NCBI RefSeq assembly: GCF_004363655.1
Contig: NZ_SNZH01000014.1
Coordinates: forward strand, 124,001 to 188,000
Origin: Tahibacter aquaticus
Lineage (GTDB): Bacteria > Pseudomonadota > Gammaproteobacteria > Xanthomonadales > Rhodanobacteraceae
Reading direction: 5' to 3'
DNA length: 64,000 nt
In this document: positions 52,827 through 62,199 of the stretch, one piece after another
Position numbering within the stretch: the stretch's first letter is position 1
Layout: each line of letters starts with the position of its first letter
Notes under the pieces: generated by a model
Told to the model about the DNA's origin: nothing
The model's input: only the letters and a program-made list of their open reading frames with translations
The model's database searches: none
Position numbers and translations under genes: made by a program

Positions 52827-52910
52827 GGCGGTGGTGCTCTGGTGGTGAGGTAGGTGCGCTGAAGCGGCGGCCATTGCGGCCGCCGCCTATCATCGCATCG
52901 TTGCTGCGGC

Positions 52911-54917
52911 TTAGCCGCCGCCAGGATTGCACTGCGGCAGCCATGGCTTGAGTTCGCACAGCGGCGGCGGCTCTTCCACCTCGCCACCAGGCGGCGGGCC
53001 GAAATTGCCGGTACGCGGACTGCCACCCAGCAGCGGATTCGGTTCCGCGTCCAGATCCAGCGCGTAGACCGAGAAGCTGCGCGTGCCGGTGCGGAAATTC
53101 GCCGGCAGCTGGATTTCATAACCGCTGTTGGCGCCAGTGCCATGTGCCTGCTGTACATCCGGCCGCGCCAGTCCGGTCACGCCGCTGGTGACGAAAGTAC
53201 TGCCTTGGTATACATGTACCGTAATCGGCGAGGTGGAGTGATCCGGATCGAAGGTCCAGCCGCGCACCTTGCCGGCAGCGACATTGAGTTCGTCGAAAGA
53301 GCCCAGCGGCGCGCGGTTCGGCCGCGTGAACAGCACTTCGTTGCTGACGACTGCCGCGTCGCTGGGGTCGACCACGCGCCAGAAGGTATAGACCGGCTCG
53401 TTGCTGATGTCGTAGCCGTAGCGGTTGATATTGTCGACCTCGGCCACCGTCTCCCAGTTCTTCGGGTAGTGCGGCGCATGTACGCGGGCGCGCTGGATCT
53501 GCACGCGCTTGCCGCCGCCACTCCACATCAGCAGCTGGCCGCCGCTGGGTGTGGGGAACAGGAAACTGGCGCCGGTGAGTTTCGCGCGCGGATTGCTGAT
53601 CCACACCGGTGCCATCACGATGTCGTGATCGTTCCAGGCGCCGACCAGGCGCACCAGGTAGACCGATTCGTACGGTGTCAGCGCAAACAGCTCGGCACCG
53701 AAATCGGTGGTGTTGGCCAGGTCGACGCTCCTGATCGGTGCATCGGGACGTGCCGGCGACCACAGTTCCGCGCGGCTGAAGCTGGCGCGGCTGCCGTCAT
53801 GCTGGGCAAAGCTGCGGCCCCAGACTTTGAATCTCAGTAGTTGCGAATTGTCGACAAGGGAAAATTCGTCGCCCATCACGCGGTCGCCGGCGGCATACAT
53901 GCCGACGCTGCGGTCCATGGTCGTGCGGAAGGTGCGCCGTTCGCTCAGGCCGTTGAGGAAGGCGTTCGATCCCCAGGGCGTGCCTTGCGGCAGCACCATG
54001 CCGGTGCGGCCGCGCGGCGCGAAGTTCTGTTCGCCGTTGGCACGCTGCACGACTTCGTAGGGCTGGCCGGGGAAGTGGACCCACGGACGCACCAGACTGC
54101 CGTCGGCATTGCGTGCGCCCCAGTGGCTGTTGTTGTCGCGCTCTGCATGTACGTCGTAGTGCGCGGTCGGCGAGACGCGCCAGCCGTTGCGCAGCAGGGT
54201 GAAGTAGCTGCGCAGGTTGGTCAGGTGATTCGCGTCGCTGCCGTCGCCGTGGGCGATTTCCACCGTGTCGACGATGCGACGCAGCGTGTCGCGCCGCGCG
54301 GCATCGGCCGGCAGCTGGGTGTAGTCGGCCGTGGCCGGCGCCACATGGTTGAGCTGCACATGGATGGAACTCGATGCATCGGGCGTATAGCCGGGAATGA
54401 TCTTGGCGTAGAACTCCGACAGGTTGCCGCTTTTCTGCTTGGGCCAGCCGTTGATGGTGTTGTAGTGATTGGGATGATCGTGGCTGCCGGGCGGATGATT
54501 GCCGCCGTCGTAGTAGTTTTCCTGGCCGCTGATCATCACCACGCCGGCACCGGCGGTATTGCCGTATTCCTGCAGATAGGGCCGATTGGAGTCGTAGTCT
54601 TCCCACGACGTGGAGTGGTTGTTGCGCGAGAAGAAATCGTAGCCGTAGTTCCAGGCCATGCCCCAGATGCGCTGCCAGGACAGCACGGCGGACGGATCGT
54701 CGTGACCACGCGTATGCGAATGCAGCTGGCCGGTATACACATTCCAGCCGCCCAGTTCCGGCGCGAGCGTGGTGCGATTGGTGATGCGCGTGGTCGGGTC
54801 GGGCAGCATGCGCCCATGGTTGATGTAGGAGGAAGACTCCTGCGCCCAGGCGTTGTGCATCAGCGCCAGGCCGAGCGCCAGCACCGAAGGCTTGAGGTAA
54901 TGCCTTAAAGTTAACAT
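52911..54917 (-). CDS. Large secreted protein with PHP-like metal-binding region
   Basis: The 668-aa protein has a signal peptide (LKPSVLALGLALMHNAWA). The N-terminal part resembles PHP phosphoesterases: GQLHSHTRGHDD (HxH at about 60), YDFFSRNNHST (the D-x-x-xxNNH motif) and VMISGQENYYDGGNHPPGSH. Further residues fit a metal centre (HVQLNHVAPA). The rest is beta-rich without named domains, ending with a PPPLCELKPWLPQCNPGGG tail. It may be secreted to hydrolyse a phosphoester, but its substrate is unknown. The ATG 54917 is preceded by GAGGACAATAACC. Confidence 0.6.
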   Translation of the reverse strand: MLTLRHYLKPSVLALGLALMHNAWAQESSSYINHGRMLPDPTTRITNRTTLAPELGGWNVYTGQLHSHTRGHDDPSAVLSWQRIWGMAWNYGYDFFSRNNHSTSWEDYDSNRPYLQEYGNTAGAGVVMISGQENYYDGGNHPPGSHDHPNHYNTINGWPKQKSGNLSEFYAKIIPGYTPDASSSIHVQLNHVAPATADYTQLPADAARRDTLRRIVDTVEIAHGDGSDANHLTNLRSYFTLLRNGWRVSPTAHYDVHAERDNNSHWGARNADGSLVRPWVHFPGQPYEVVQRANGEQNFAPRGRTGMVLPQGTPWGSNAFLNGLSERRTFRTTMDRSVGMYAAGDRVMGDEFSLVDNSQLLRFKVWGRSFAQHDGSRASFSRAELWSPARPDAPIRSVDLANTTDFGAELFALTPYESVYLVRLVGAWNDHDIVMAPVWISNPRAKLTGASFLFPTPSGGQLLMWSGGGKRVQIQRARVHAPHYPKNWETVAEVDNINRYGYDISNEPVYTFWRVVDPSDAAVVSNEVLFTRPNRAPLGSFDELNVAAGKVRGWTFDPDHSTSPITVHVYQGSTFVTSGVTGLARPDVQQAHGTGANSGYEIQLPANFRTGTRSFSVYALDLDAEPNPLLGGSPRTGNFGPPPGGEVEEPPPLCELKPWLPQCNPGGG

Positions 54918-55115
54918 GTGGTTATTGTCCTCGTTGGGGGAAACCGCAGCCGTAAAGCACGAAGGCTGCGGTACTTCCGAGGACGTCAAGACGGAATGGA
55001 TCTTGTCACGTTTGTAGAAGTGACAGAAATTTCCTGGCGTGGCCTGCCAGAAATGTTTGGAACACGTTAGGTGAATGGAAAGGGCGTTTCGTCCTGCGCA
55101 AGCCAAACTGTCGGT

Positions 55116-55451
55116 TTATTGGCTTCGCACCAGTTCCACGCCGTCCACCGTCATTTTCCACACGCCCTGATCGCGATGCGGCGGCTGGGTCACGATGAAG
55201 GTCGTGCTCATCGGTCCCAGTCCGACCACGAAACTGTCGCCTTCGAAGCGCTGCAGCGGCGCCTTGATGGATTTGCTGAAACCGTTGCCGCGGCGCACCA
55301 CGTATTCGACGCGCCCGGTGGGCGTGATCAGGATGGTGGTGTCGCCGGCACGCCAGAGGCCGGCGTAGTCGGCGCGCTCCGGCGGCAGCGGTGCGGAACA
55401 GGCGCTGAGCAGCGCCACCAGTACTATCGACAGCAGTCGCAGTCGCCGCAT
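55116..55451 (-). CDS. Small lipoprotein, 111 aa
   Basis: MRRLRLLSIVLVALLSACSA is a lipoprotein signal with lipobox LSAC (C18). The mature part reads DYAGLWRAGDTTILITPTGR and VEYVVRRGNGFSKSIKAPLQ, ending GVWKMTVDGVELVRSQ. These short beta strands look like a small barrel. No family recognised. The RhiA-like gene lies 78 bp upstream, transcribed in the same direction. Confidence 0.65.
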   Translation of the reverse strand: MRRLRLLSIVLVALLSACSAPLPPERADYAGLWRAGDTTILITPTGRVEYVVRRGNGFSKSIKAPLQRFEGDSFVVGLGPMSTTFIVTQPPHRDQGVWKMTVDGVELVRSQ

Positions 55452-55528
55452 GGGTCTTGCTCTCCCAGGGTTTGCGCCGTGCCCGGCAAGCCACTGCAGG
55501 CTGCCGGGTGCCGGCGACCAGCACACGT

Positions 55529-56161
55529 TCAATCCGAGTCGGCTTCGATGGCTTCGAAGATGCCGGGCTGGATGGTCCAGCTCAGATCCGCGTTCAAGGT
55601 TGCAATCATTGCGGTGACGTTGAGCGGGAATACCACTTCGACCGCCTGCACCTGCTCTTGCTCGAACAGCTGGCCGGCATCGAGCGTGCCCGCCGTGACG
55701 AAGTAGCGCGGCTTGGGCTGGAACACCAGGTTCATGTTCGGCGCCGACTGCAGCATGAAGGCGGGCTTGCCGGCCATGCCGATGCCGACGGCGGCGGCAT
55801 TGATGGGCAGGCTGCTGTCCTGGTGCACGGTCAACGCGCCGGGCTGGCCGCTGGACTGGGGCTGCTGGAAAAAGAAGATGCGGTTCTTCGGGTCGTACGA
55901 CAAGGTGATCTGGTTGCTGCCGCCCGGCGACGCGGGCACGATCTGGCCGGCATCGATGCTGACGCCCGGCGCCAGCAGGCCGGTCTGCGACCAGGCGAAG
56001 CAGTAGTCGGTATCGTCCCAGTTGAATTGCAGGCGCGTGCCCGGATAGGCGTATTTCGCCATCCAGGCCACGGCGAGCCGGTCTGCAGGCTGGCCCTGGA
56101 AGATGGCCAGGCGGGTCGGCGAGGGGGAATTGTTGACGAGGGTCAGTTGCAGCTGGGTCAT
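55529..56161 (-). CDS. RhiA-like protein
   Basis: The 210-aa protein starts MTQLQLTLVNNSPSPTRLAI, then FQGQPADRLAVAWMAKYAYP and FNWDDTDYCFAWSQTG. This is similar to what I recall of Rhizobium RhiA, a rhizosphere-expressed protein of unknown fold. It has no signal peptide. The rest is beta-rich (NQITLSYDPKNRIFFFQQPQ). Function unknown. I base the name on memory of the N-terminal pattern only. Confidence 0.5.
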   Translation of the reverse strand: MTQLQLTLVNNSPSPTRLAIFQGQPADRLAVAWMAKYAYPGTRLQFNWDDTDYCFAWSQTGLLAPGVSIDAGQIVPASPGGSNQITLSYDPKNRIFFFQQPQSSGQPGALTVHQDSSLPINAAAVGIGMAGKPAFMLQSAPNMNLVFQPKPRYFVTAGTLDAGQLFEQEQVQAVEVVFPLNVTAMIATLNADLSWTIQPGIFEAIEADSD

Positions 56162-56381
56162 GGCGCAGGCCTTGGGCAGGTGTGTACAAGTTTCTTACTC
56201 TGCCTGTGCGGTTTGGTGCCAGCAAGCGCGCTCCGCGGTTTTTCTGCGCTTGCGCAAAAAACAGCCGAAGCGCACGAAAGTACTGATAGCTGGCCGCGCC
56301 GGTTTGCGCTTTTGCCCAGTCTCTGCCGTTAGGCTCGTCCGGCAACGGCCGGGTTTTTCTGCGGCGCGTCGCCCCGTGTCG

Positions 56382-56861
56382 TCATTTCCTGGCTTGCCCG
56401 CGCCGGTAGCAGGCAGCCTCGGCTTTCTGTTCCCTGTCGCGCAGGGTGCGCACCGCCCTGGAGTCGCGCGCCCCCGGCAGGAAGGCGTGGCCGCGCTGTT
56501 GTGGCACCCAATAGCCTTGTTCGGAACGCTGGCAGCCTTTGGACAGATCGAACAGGAAGGTATATGGCTTGCCGTCGAGCTGGAACTCTCTCTCGCCGCC
56601 CAGTTCGCCGGTATGGCATTGGCTCACTTCGGTGCTGGCCGCGGTTTCCTTCGCGGTAATGCGGTAATTCCAGCACAGCATCGGAATGCCTGGAGTGGGC
56701 TGCGAGGTGCCGATGAACTGTACGATGAAGCGGGGCAGGGCAACCGTTTCGCACTCGCGCATATCGGTGATGTCGCCGAAACCGGCGCGGCAACTGGCGG
56801 CGGACGCAGTCGACGATGCCACGATCAGCACGCACAGGAAAAGCAGGTGGTTCGCGGTCAC
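56382..56861 (-). CDS. Secreted hypothetical protein, 159 aa
   Basis: The start GTG 56861 gives a good signal peptide (VTANHLLFLCVLIVASSTASA). An upstream ATG at 56921 would add 20 residues. The mature part begins ASCRAGFGDITDMRECETVA and has several cysteines (LCWNYRI, SQCHTGE, KGCQRS, AACYRR), suggesting disulfides. It ends with a positive RRGQARK tail. No family recognised. Confidence 0.6.
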   Translation of the reverse strand: MTANHLLFLCVLIVASSTASAASCRAGFGDITDMRECETVALPRFIVQFIGTSQPTPGIPMLCWNYRITAKETAASTEVSQCHTGELGGEREFQLDGKPYTFLFDLSKGCQRSEQGYWVPQQRGHAFLPGARDSRAVRTLRDREQKAEAACYRRGQARK

Positions 56862-57058
56862 TGAATGCGGGCCGGTGCTGGCATAGTTGCCGGAAACATA
56901 GAACGCTGCTGCATCGCCCATGCGAACGTCATTGGTGGCGGTGGTAGGTGCTGCGGCGGACCCTGCCGTCCGTTCCGCAGCATCGACACTACCTCGACGG
57001 GAGGTCCATTAGCCTCGGCCGCTGCCTCGCACCAGTCCATCACGAACGGGAGAACGGC

Positions 57059-57538
57059 ATGACCAGCAAGAACACCATTTGCCTGTGGTACGACGGCACG
57101 GCACTGGATGCCGCGCAGTTCTACGCCAGGACGTTCACGGACAGCGCGGTCGGTGCCATCCACCGCGCGCCGGGCGACTATCCCTCAGGCCAGGAGGGCG
57201 ATGTGCTGACGGTGGAGTTCACCGTGCTGGGCATTCCGTGCCTGGGCCTGAACGGTGGTCCCGCATTCCGGCACACCGAGGCCTTCTCATTCCAGGTGGC
57301 GACCGACGACCAGGCCGAAACCGATCGCCTGTGGGACGCCATCGTCGGCAACGGCGGCGAGGAAAGCGCCTGCGGCTGGTGCAAGGACAAATGGGGCCTT
57401 TCCTGGCAGATCACGCCGCGGGCGCTCTCTGAAGCGATAGCCGATCCCGACCGCGCCGCGGCCAAGCGTGCCTTCGAGGCGATGATGCAGATGAGAAAAA
57501 TCAACATAGCCGCTATCGAGGAGGCACGGCGCGGCTGA
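57059..57538 (+). CDS. PhnB-like VOC protein (3-demethylubiquinone methyltransferase-type fold)
   Basis: The 159-aa protein starts MTSKNTICLWYDGTALDAAQ, with FYARTFTDSAVGAIHRAPGD next, then VEFTVLGIPCLGLNGGPAFR, and ends CKDKWGLSWQITPRALSE. These are the hallmarks of the PhnB/3-dmu-9_3-mt VOC family (NGGPxFxHTEAFSF, CGWCKDKWGLSWQ). The family name is misleading, and most members have unknown function. ATG 57059 follows GGGAGAACGG. Confidence 0.85.
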   Translation: MTSKNTICLWYDGTALDAAQFYARTFTDSAVGAIHRAPGDYPSGQEGDVLTVEFTVLGIPCLGLNGGPAFRHTEAFSFQVATDDQAETDRLWDAIVGNGGEESACGWCKDKWGLSWQITPRALSEAIADPDRAAAKRAFEAMMQMRKINIAAIEEARRG

Positions 57539-57890
57539 AAACAGCGGACAGGTTCGAGCGGCACTGGCGCGGACAAGCGTGCCCACCCGAAAAGCAAGAC
57601 TGGCTGACGATGCCAGGCCGGAGTTGGCGAAACAATTCCAAGCGAAGCAGCCGGCCTACAGCATCCTTGTTCGGCACCCTGCGGCGGACCAGCAAGGGGT
57701 CATACTTCGACGCGAAATAACGCAAGTCGGGAATTGCCGGTTTGCTTGTCCCGCCAGGCTTTGCTCGGGACGATGCTTTCTGTTGTGCAGATGCAAAGAC
57801 AGACAGGAAGGCAGGTGTTGAGATGTACGCTGACGTTTCAATAGCCACCCAGCGACTTTGGGTCCCGCCGGTGTCGGACGGAGCAGATGC
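57539..57890. other. Intergenic region, nothing recognised
   Basis: About 350 bp. I see no repeat, gene, or terminator with T-run. Confidence 0.3.
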
Positions 57891-58406
57891 GTGTTTGGAT
57901 GGGGCAGAGGTTATTTCCGGATTTTGCCGGTGTTTTTGTCGCTTGCCGTTGGTAGCGGTTGCGCCAGTTTCAGCAACCGGCCTACCAGCGTGATGGTGCA
58001 ATCCTTGCTGGCTACAGAGCGCAAAGTGGTGACCTTCACGCTTGCGGGCGCTCCGGAGGCGATCGAGCAGCGAATCATTCAGCGCGCATCGGCATGTGTC
58101 GAGGGGGTTTTGAAATCTTCGGGCGTCGTACCGGCGGGGCAGGGCGTGCTCGTGCCCGTCAGCTCATCCATGCACCAGCGGCTCGAAGAAGGCACGGACG
58201 CCGACGGCAGTCGTTGGCTGGCGTTGCGTATGGACGGGCTGATTCATGCCGTTGCGTTCGGCCTGCGCCTACGATCGCAGGGCATCGATAGTGTGGAAAT
58301 CAAGGCTTTTCCCGCCGATCACCGAAAGCCCGGCAGGATCAAGGAGCTGGTGGCTTCCGGGGAAATCTTTTGCGCGTGGCGTGAGGTCAGCTACCCCTAC
58401 GATTGA
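57891..58406 (+). CDS. Possible small lipoprotein, 171 aa
   Basis: The GTG at 57891 follows CGGAGCAGATGC and gives VFGWGRGYFRILPVFLSLAV then GSGCASFSNRPTS, a lipoprotein signal with lipobox GSGC. The mature part (TERKVVTFTLAGAPEAIEQR, VVPAGQGVLVPVSSSMHQRL, IKELVASGEIFCAWREVSYP) is of unknown fold. It is convergent with the Cry-like gene that follows. Confidence 0.55.
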   Translation: MFGWGRGYFRILPVFLSLAVGSGCASFSNRPTSVMVQSLLATERKVVTFTLAGAPEAIEQRIIQRASACVEGVLKSSGVVPAGQGVLVPVSSSMHQRLEEGTDADGSRWLALRMDGLIHAVAFGLRLRSQGIDSVEIKAFPADHRKPGRIKELVASGEIFCAWREVSYPYD

Positions 58407-58561
58407 CAGGCGGCAAGGGGTGGCCAAGCCGGGCATCTACAGAACGGCATCGTCTTTCCGACCGCGGCCAGTCGCTCATGGTGGACAGGGCTGACGTCCG
58501 GAGAACGCGCAGTCTCCCAGCCGGCGGCCGGCTGGGAGACGACGTGCGGAATGCGCAACGC

Positions 58562-60082
58562 TCAGGCACTACTGCCGTTGCCGTTGGCCGCGCGCTTCTG
58601 CACCCGCGCTGCCCTTTGCGTCCACAGGTGCTCTCGCGCCGCATCCCAGTGGTTTTGCTGCGCCCATACAGCCACATCGCGCACGACGGTTTCGCTGGCG
58701 CCCAGGCGCTGCGCCATCGTGGTGGCGGAAACCGCCTGTGGCGCGGTGCGGAACAGGCGCTGCAGCAGTTCGGCGGTCGGCTGGGCGTTCTTCTCGAATT
58801 TGAAGCCGAACACGGCGCAGTTGGCGCTGCCGTAGAAACGACTGACACCCATCACCTTGATGCTGGAGAGGATCTCGCTGGGGTAGCTGAAATCGCGGTC
58901 GCCGCCGCCGGGGTAATTGCCGCCCAGCTTGTTGCTCCAGCTGCCGTTCTTGAACTGGAACCACAGCGCGTTGACGATGTGCCCGAAGCGCGCGCGGACC
59001 AGCGTGACCGGGTTGCTGCCGATGTCGAACGTACCGCCATGGGGCGGGCCGTCGGCGCCGCCCTTGCTGTTGCCCATGCGGCCCGTGCTGGTCTTGCCGT
59101 CGGGGCCGCCGCCCTGCGGGTAGTCGACCTGGATGGCGTCGATGCGGTCCCAGCCCCATACGACGACGCGCGTCGGTGCAGCGGTCGGTGCCTGGGGAAT
59201 GGAGAACGGACTGTCGTCGGACGTGCCGACGGCGTCGGAGTAGATTTCCCGGTCGAGGTAGACCTTCGGCGGCACCGGGTACTTGGCGATGTCGTAGTAC
59301 TGCCACATGGCGCGGAAATCGAGCACAGTCAGCGTCATTTCGCGAACGAACCGGTTGACTGTATTGAACGGCTCGGTCTTGGCCGGATTGCTCGGTGCCT
59401 TGGCGCGCGTGTCGGCCAGGCCGGCGCCGTAGATGCGGTCGGCATAGCTGCTGTAGTTGCCGATGTTATCGCTCAGCTGCTTCTTGATGCGTTCGAGAAT
59501 TTCCGCACTCCAGCCCCAGTTGCTGCCGAACGCGGCACCATCGCGCAGCAGGCCCAGATGCAGGTTGGCAAACTGGGCAAACAGCGGCAACAGCAACAGT
59601 TCATAGCCCTTGGACTGGAACTGCGGCAGGTCGTGCAGGAAATGGCCTTGTGCGACGTTGAATTTCTCCGAAATGTACTTCGGGTCATTGGGGAAATTCT
59701 TCGCGGCGAAGAGGTAGTCGTCGAGCACGTTCTGCAGGCCGGCCAGCGACTCGCTCACCTGCTGCCACACGCGTTCGGCAATCTTCTGGTTGATCAGCGC
59801 CTCTACCTTGGCTTCGATCTGCGCCCAGATATCGACCTCGGGGTTCGGCCAGAAAATATCGACCAGGGCGCTGAGCAGCACACCGACGACGGGCACTTCG
59901 CCCAGCACGGTGGAAACCACGACGCGCGCGGCATTGTTGTAGTCGAATTCCGCGGCCTCCACGCCCAGCGACACCTGAATGCCGAGGGCAAGGCGATCGC
60001 GCGGGAGGTCGAGATCCGGCCCCACCTCGGCGGCGATGAACGGCGACGGCGTGAGTTCGGCGAGCGGTGCAAACTGGTTCAT
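58562..60082 (-). CDS. Delta-endotoxin (Cry)-like protein with jacalin-type C-terminal domain
   Basis: The 506-aa protein matches the pore-forming N-terminal domain of insecticidal Cry toxins. VVGVLLSALVDIFWPNPEVD then WAQIEAKVEALINQKIAERV (about 55-100) is the start of the helical bundle. GYELLLLPLFAQFANLHLGL followed by LRDGAAFGSNWGW (about 155-190) is the diagnostic helix of Cry domain I. Residues about 305-430 look like a jacalin-type beta-prism (WGWDRIDAIQVDYPQGGG, NPVTLVRARFGHIVNALWFQ, IKVMGVSRFYGSANCAVFGF). A helical tail ends the protein. There is no signal peptide and no domain III. ATG 60082 follows GAGGAATGCCC. Confidence 0.72.
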   Translation of the reverse strand: MNQFAPLAELTPSPFIAAEVGPDLDLPRDRLALGIQVSLGVEAAEFDYNNAARVVVSTVLGEVPVVGVLLSALVDIFWPNPEVDIWAQIEAKVEALINQKIAERVWQQVSESLAGLQNVLDDYLFAAKNFPNDPKYISEKFNVAQGHFLHDLPQFQSKGYELLLLPLFAQFANLHLGLLRDGAAFGSNWGWSAEILERIKKQLSDNIGNYSSYADRIYGAGLADTRAKAPSNPAKTEPFNTVNRFVREMTLTVLDFRAMWQYYDIAKYPVPPKVYLDREIYSDAVGTSDDSPFSIPQAPTAAPTRVVVWGWDRIDAIQVDYPQGGGPDGKTSTGRMGNSKGGADGPPHGGTFDIGSNPVTLVRARFGHIVNALWFQFKNGSWSNKLGGNYPGGGDRDFSYPSEILSSIKVMGVSRFYGSANCAVFGFKFEKNAQPTAELLQRLFRTAPQAVSATTMAQRLGASETVVRDVAVWAQQNHWDAAREHLWTQRAARVQKRAANGNGSSA

Positions 60083-60543
60083 GGGCATTCCTCGTTGCGG
60101 GTCAGGGGGAACAACATCGCTGCGCTCGAGCACGGCAAGTACATGCCGTAGCCGTGGCGGCGAAAGCGGTTGAAGCAGGCTGCTGGGCAGCGCCGCTGCG
60201 CGCCATTGGTGGCGCGACGAGCATCGGTCCGGCTATCCATGCGCATGACGCGGGCAGGGCCGTGCTGGCAGGCCCTGTCGCTGCCGTGCCGCGCGCCGCC
60301 CGGGTGGATGCGCAGCGCGACAGGCCGGTAGCCGATGACGTCTACGGCGGCGCTTGTTGTCTATGTTCCGTTTTGCGTGTTTTGTACAAGCGTAGAAAGC
60401 GAGTGGCGGCTATCACGCGTGCGATACCCGCGAGGGACGGCGGCTGGCCAGTCCGCCGGCTCAGGCAGGGCGGGCCGGGCAGGCGGCGCGAGACCGCATT
60501 CCTCGGCCATACTATGGCCCCGCTGCTTGCCCTGAGCCCGTCG
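60083..60543. other. Divergent intergenic region upstream of the Cry-like gene
   Basis: About 460 bp between the Cry-like gene (minus) and the secreted protein at 60544 (plus). A weak hairpin CGGCA-AGTACA-TGCCG lies at about 60130-60146. No gene was seen. Promoters for both genes should be here. Confidence 0.35.
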
Positions 60544-62199
60544 ATGTCCCCCACGCTCCGCCGCGCGTCTGCGTCCGTCTTCCGCTGCCGCATCGGGCTG
60601 GGCGTAACGCTAGTCCTGGCCGCCACGCCAGGCTGGGGCGCTGGCACTGCGCTGCCGTCATCGCCGGATGCCTACCTGGAACAGGCAGCCCGTGTGCGCC
60701 AGTCCAACGACAGAACCTGGGCGCCGGCTGCCGGACAGCTGGGTAATCTGCGGCATGTACAGATCACTGCGCCGGATTGCGTGGTGCGCATCGTTTCCGG
60801 CAGCGACAATCGCGTCTATCCCGGCACGCAGGGCGTCACTGCGATCGAGCGCTCGCGCGTGCTGGATGCCGATCCGCACGAGCAGCCGGCGCCGCGCGAT
60901 GTGGTGCTGACCACCGATGCGGCCCTGGCCTGTGCCGGGCCGGGCTCCTGCGGTGTGTCGGTCACGCCGGTCACGCAGGCGCCGGCAGCTGGCCGCGGCA
61001 CGACCGTGTGCTTCACCGTGCAGATCGCCACGGCGCACGACCTGCTGCTCGGCGGCAACGGACTTTCGGTGCTGGTCGATCGCGTGCATCAACCCGCGCT
61101 GCGCATCGCGTTCAATCCCGGCGCACGCCAGCGCCTGTGGCTGGAGGCAGTAGACCTGGGGCTGCTGTCGATCGGCGCGAATGCGCCGGTGCGGGCAGGC
61201 GGCAATGGCAGGGTCGACTTCCTCGGCGGCAGCAGTTCCAACAGCGCCAGTGCGATGTTCCTGCACGGCCTGCAGGCGCGCCACGTCGGCATAACCGCCA
61301 CGACGATACAGACGCAGTGGTCGATCCGCATCGGTGCCGATACGCAGGCGCACTACTACCAGCCGGCGCGCGCGCCGGGCGCCCTGGCGGCGAAATACCC
61401 CATCGAGATCGAGGGTCCGATCGAACGTCTGGCCGTGCCGGCCGGTAGTGTCGATGCGCGTCCGCTCAGCAACCCTACACGCGAGGCGGCGCGCGCACTG
61501 CGCGACTACGTGCTCGCGTTGGCCGGCCCTGCACCCAGCTTGCCTGGAGCCGATCCCGCGCTGCCGGCCGCCAGTGCCGTCGCCGCAGCCCTGCCGCCCA
61601 ATCCGCGCCAGCGCGTCGCCGACGTGGTGGCGCGCTACCTGCCCGCGTCGATCCGCATCACCGAAGTCGCGCTATGGAAAGACGGTGCGCGCCTGGAAGG
61701 CATCGCGCCCGATGCCACATCCGCGCGCAACGTGGTGCGGCTGCTGTCGGACTCCGGCGAATTCACCTACGTCGTCGGTGGTGGCAGCACGCCGCGCGAT
61801 GGCGGCCATGCGTTTTCTACACAACTGTATTTCTCCTGCGCCGCGCCCGACCAGCCAAGCATCTGCCCGGCCGGCGATCCGGCCGCGGCGGGTGCCTACA
61901 GCGAGCGGCAGGTGCGGCAGGCGGTCGCCGATGCCTTCGGCCCGACGGTGACCTTGGGCGCACTGCGCCTGGACGGCGTGACGATCGCACTGAAGGCGGC
62001 AGCGCCCAGCGAGGCGGAAGCGCGCGCCGCGCTGGAGCGCCTGGGGCAGGTGGCCGGATTGTTCCGCACCTCGACGTCGACGCATAGCGCGTCGGGCGCG
62101 GCTGCGTCGGAGATCGGCGCTACATTGAAACTGATCTGTGCCGTGCCGCCCAGGCCGGATGGGATTTGCAGGCCGGCGGATGCGGCGGGAGCGCGGTGA
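60544..62199 (+). CDS. Secreted protein with two PilN-like segments
   Basis: The 551-aa protein has a signal peptide (RIGLGVTLVLAATPGWGAG). Residues about 35-310 form a beta-rich region that resembles a head-type adhesin or auto-transporter-like fold with many GxxxxxxG turns (LLLGGNGLSVLVDRVHQPAL). Residues about 355-540 hold two fimbrial-assembly (PilN)-like patterns: RYLPASIRITEVALWKDGAR then LEGIAPDATSARNVVRLLSD, and AFGPTVTLGALRLDGVTIAL with EARAALERLGQVAG. The two segments look like a duplication. The name is by pattern only. ATG 60544 gives the signal, and ATG 60514 is an alternative. Confidence 0.5.
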   Translation: MSPTLRRASASVFRCRIGLGVTLVLAATPGWGAGTALPSSPDAYLEQAARVRQSNDRTWAPAAGQLGNLRHVQITAPDCVVRIVSGSDNRVYPGTQGVTAIERSRVLDADPHEQPAPRDVVLTTDAALACAGPGSCGVSVTPVTQAPAAGRGTTVCFTVQIATAHDLLLGGNGLSVLVDRVHQPALRIAFNPGARQRLWLEAVDLGLLSIGANAPVRAGGNGRVDFLGGSSSNSASAMFLHGLQARHVGITATTIQTQWSIRIGADTQAHYYQPARAPGALAAKYPIEIEGPIERLAVPAGSVDARPLSNPTREAARALRDYVLALAGPAPSLPGADPALPAASAVAAALPPNPRQRVADVVARYLPASIRITEVALWKDGARLEGIAPDATSARNVVRLLSDSGEFTYVVGGGSTPRDGGHAFSTQLYFSCAAPDQPSICPAGDPAAAGAYSERQVRQAVADAFGPTVTLGALRLDGVTIALKAAAPSEAEARAALERLGQVAGLFRTSTSTHSASGAAASEIGATLKLICAVPPRPDGICRPADAAGAR

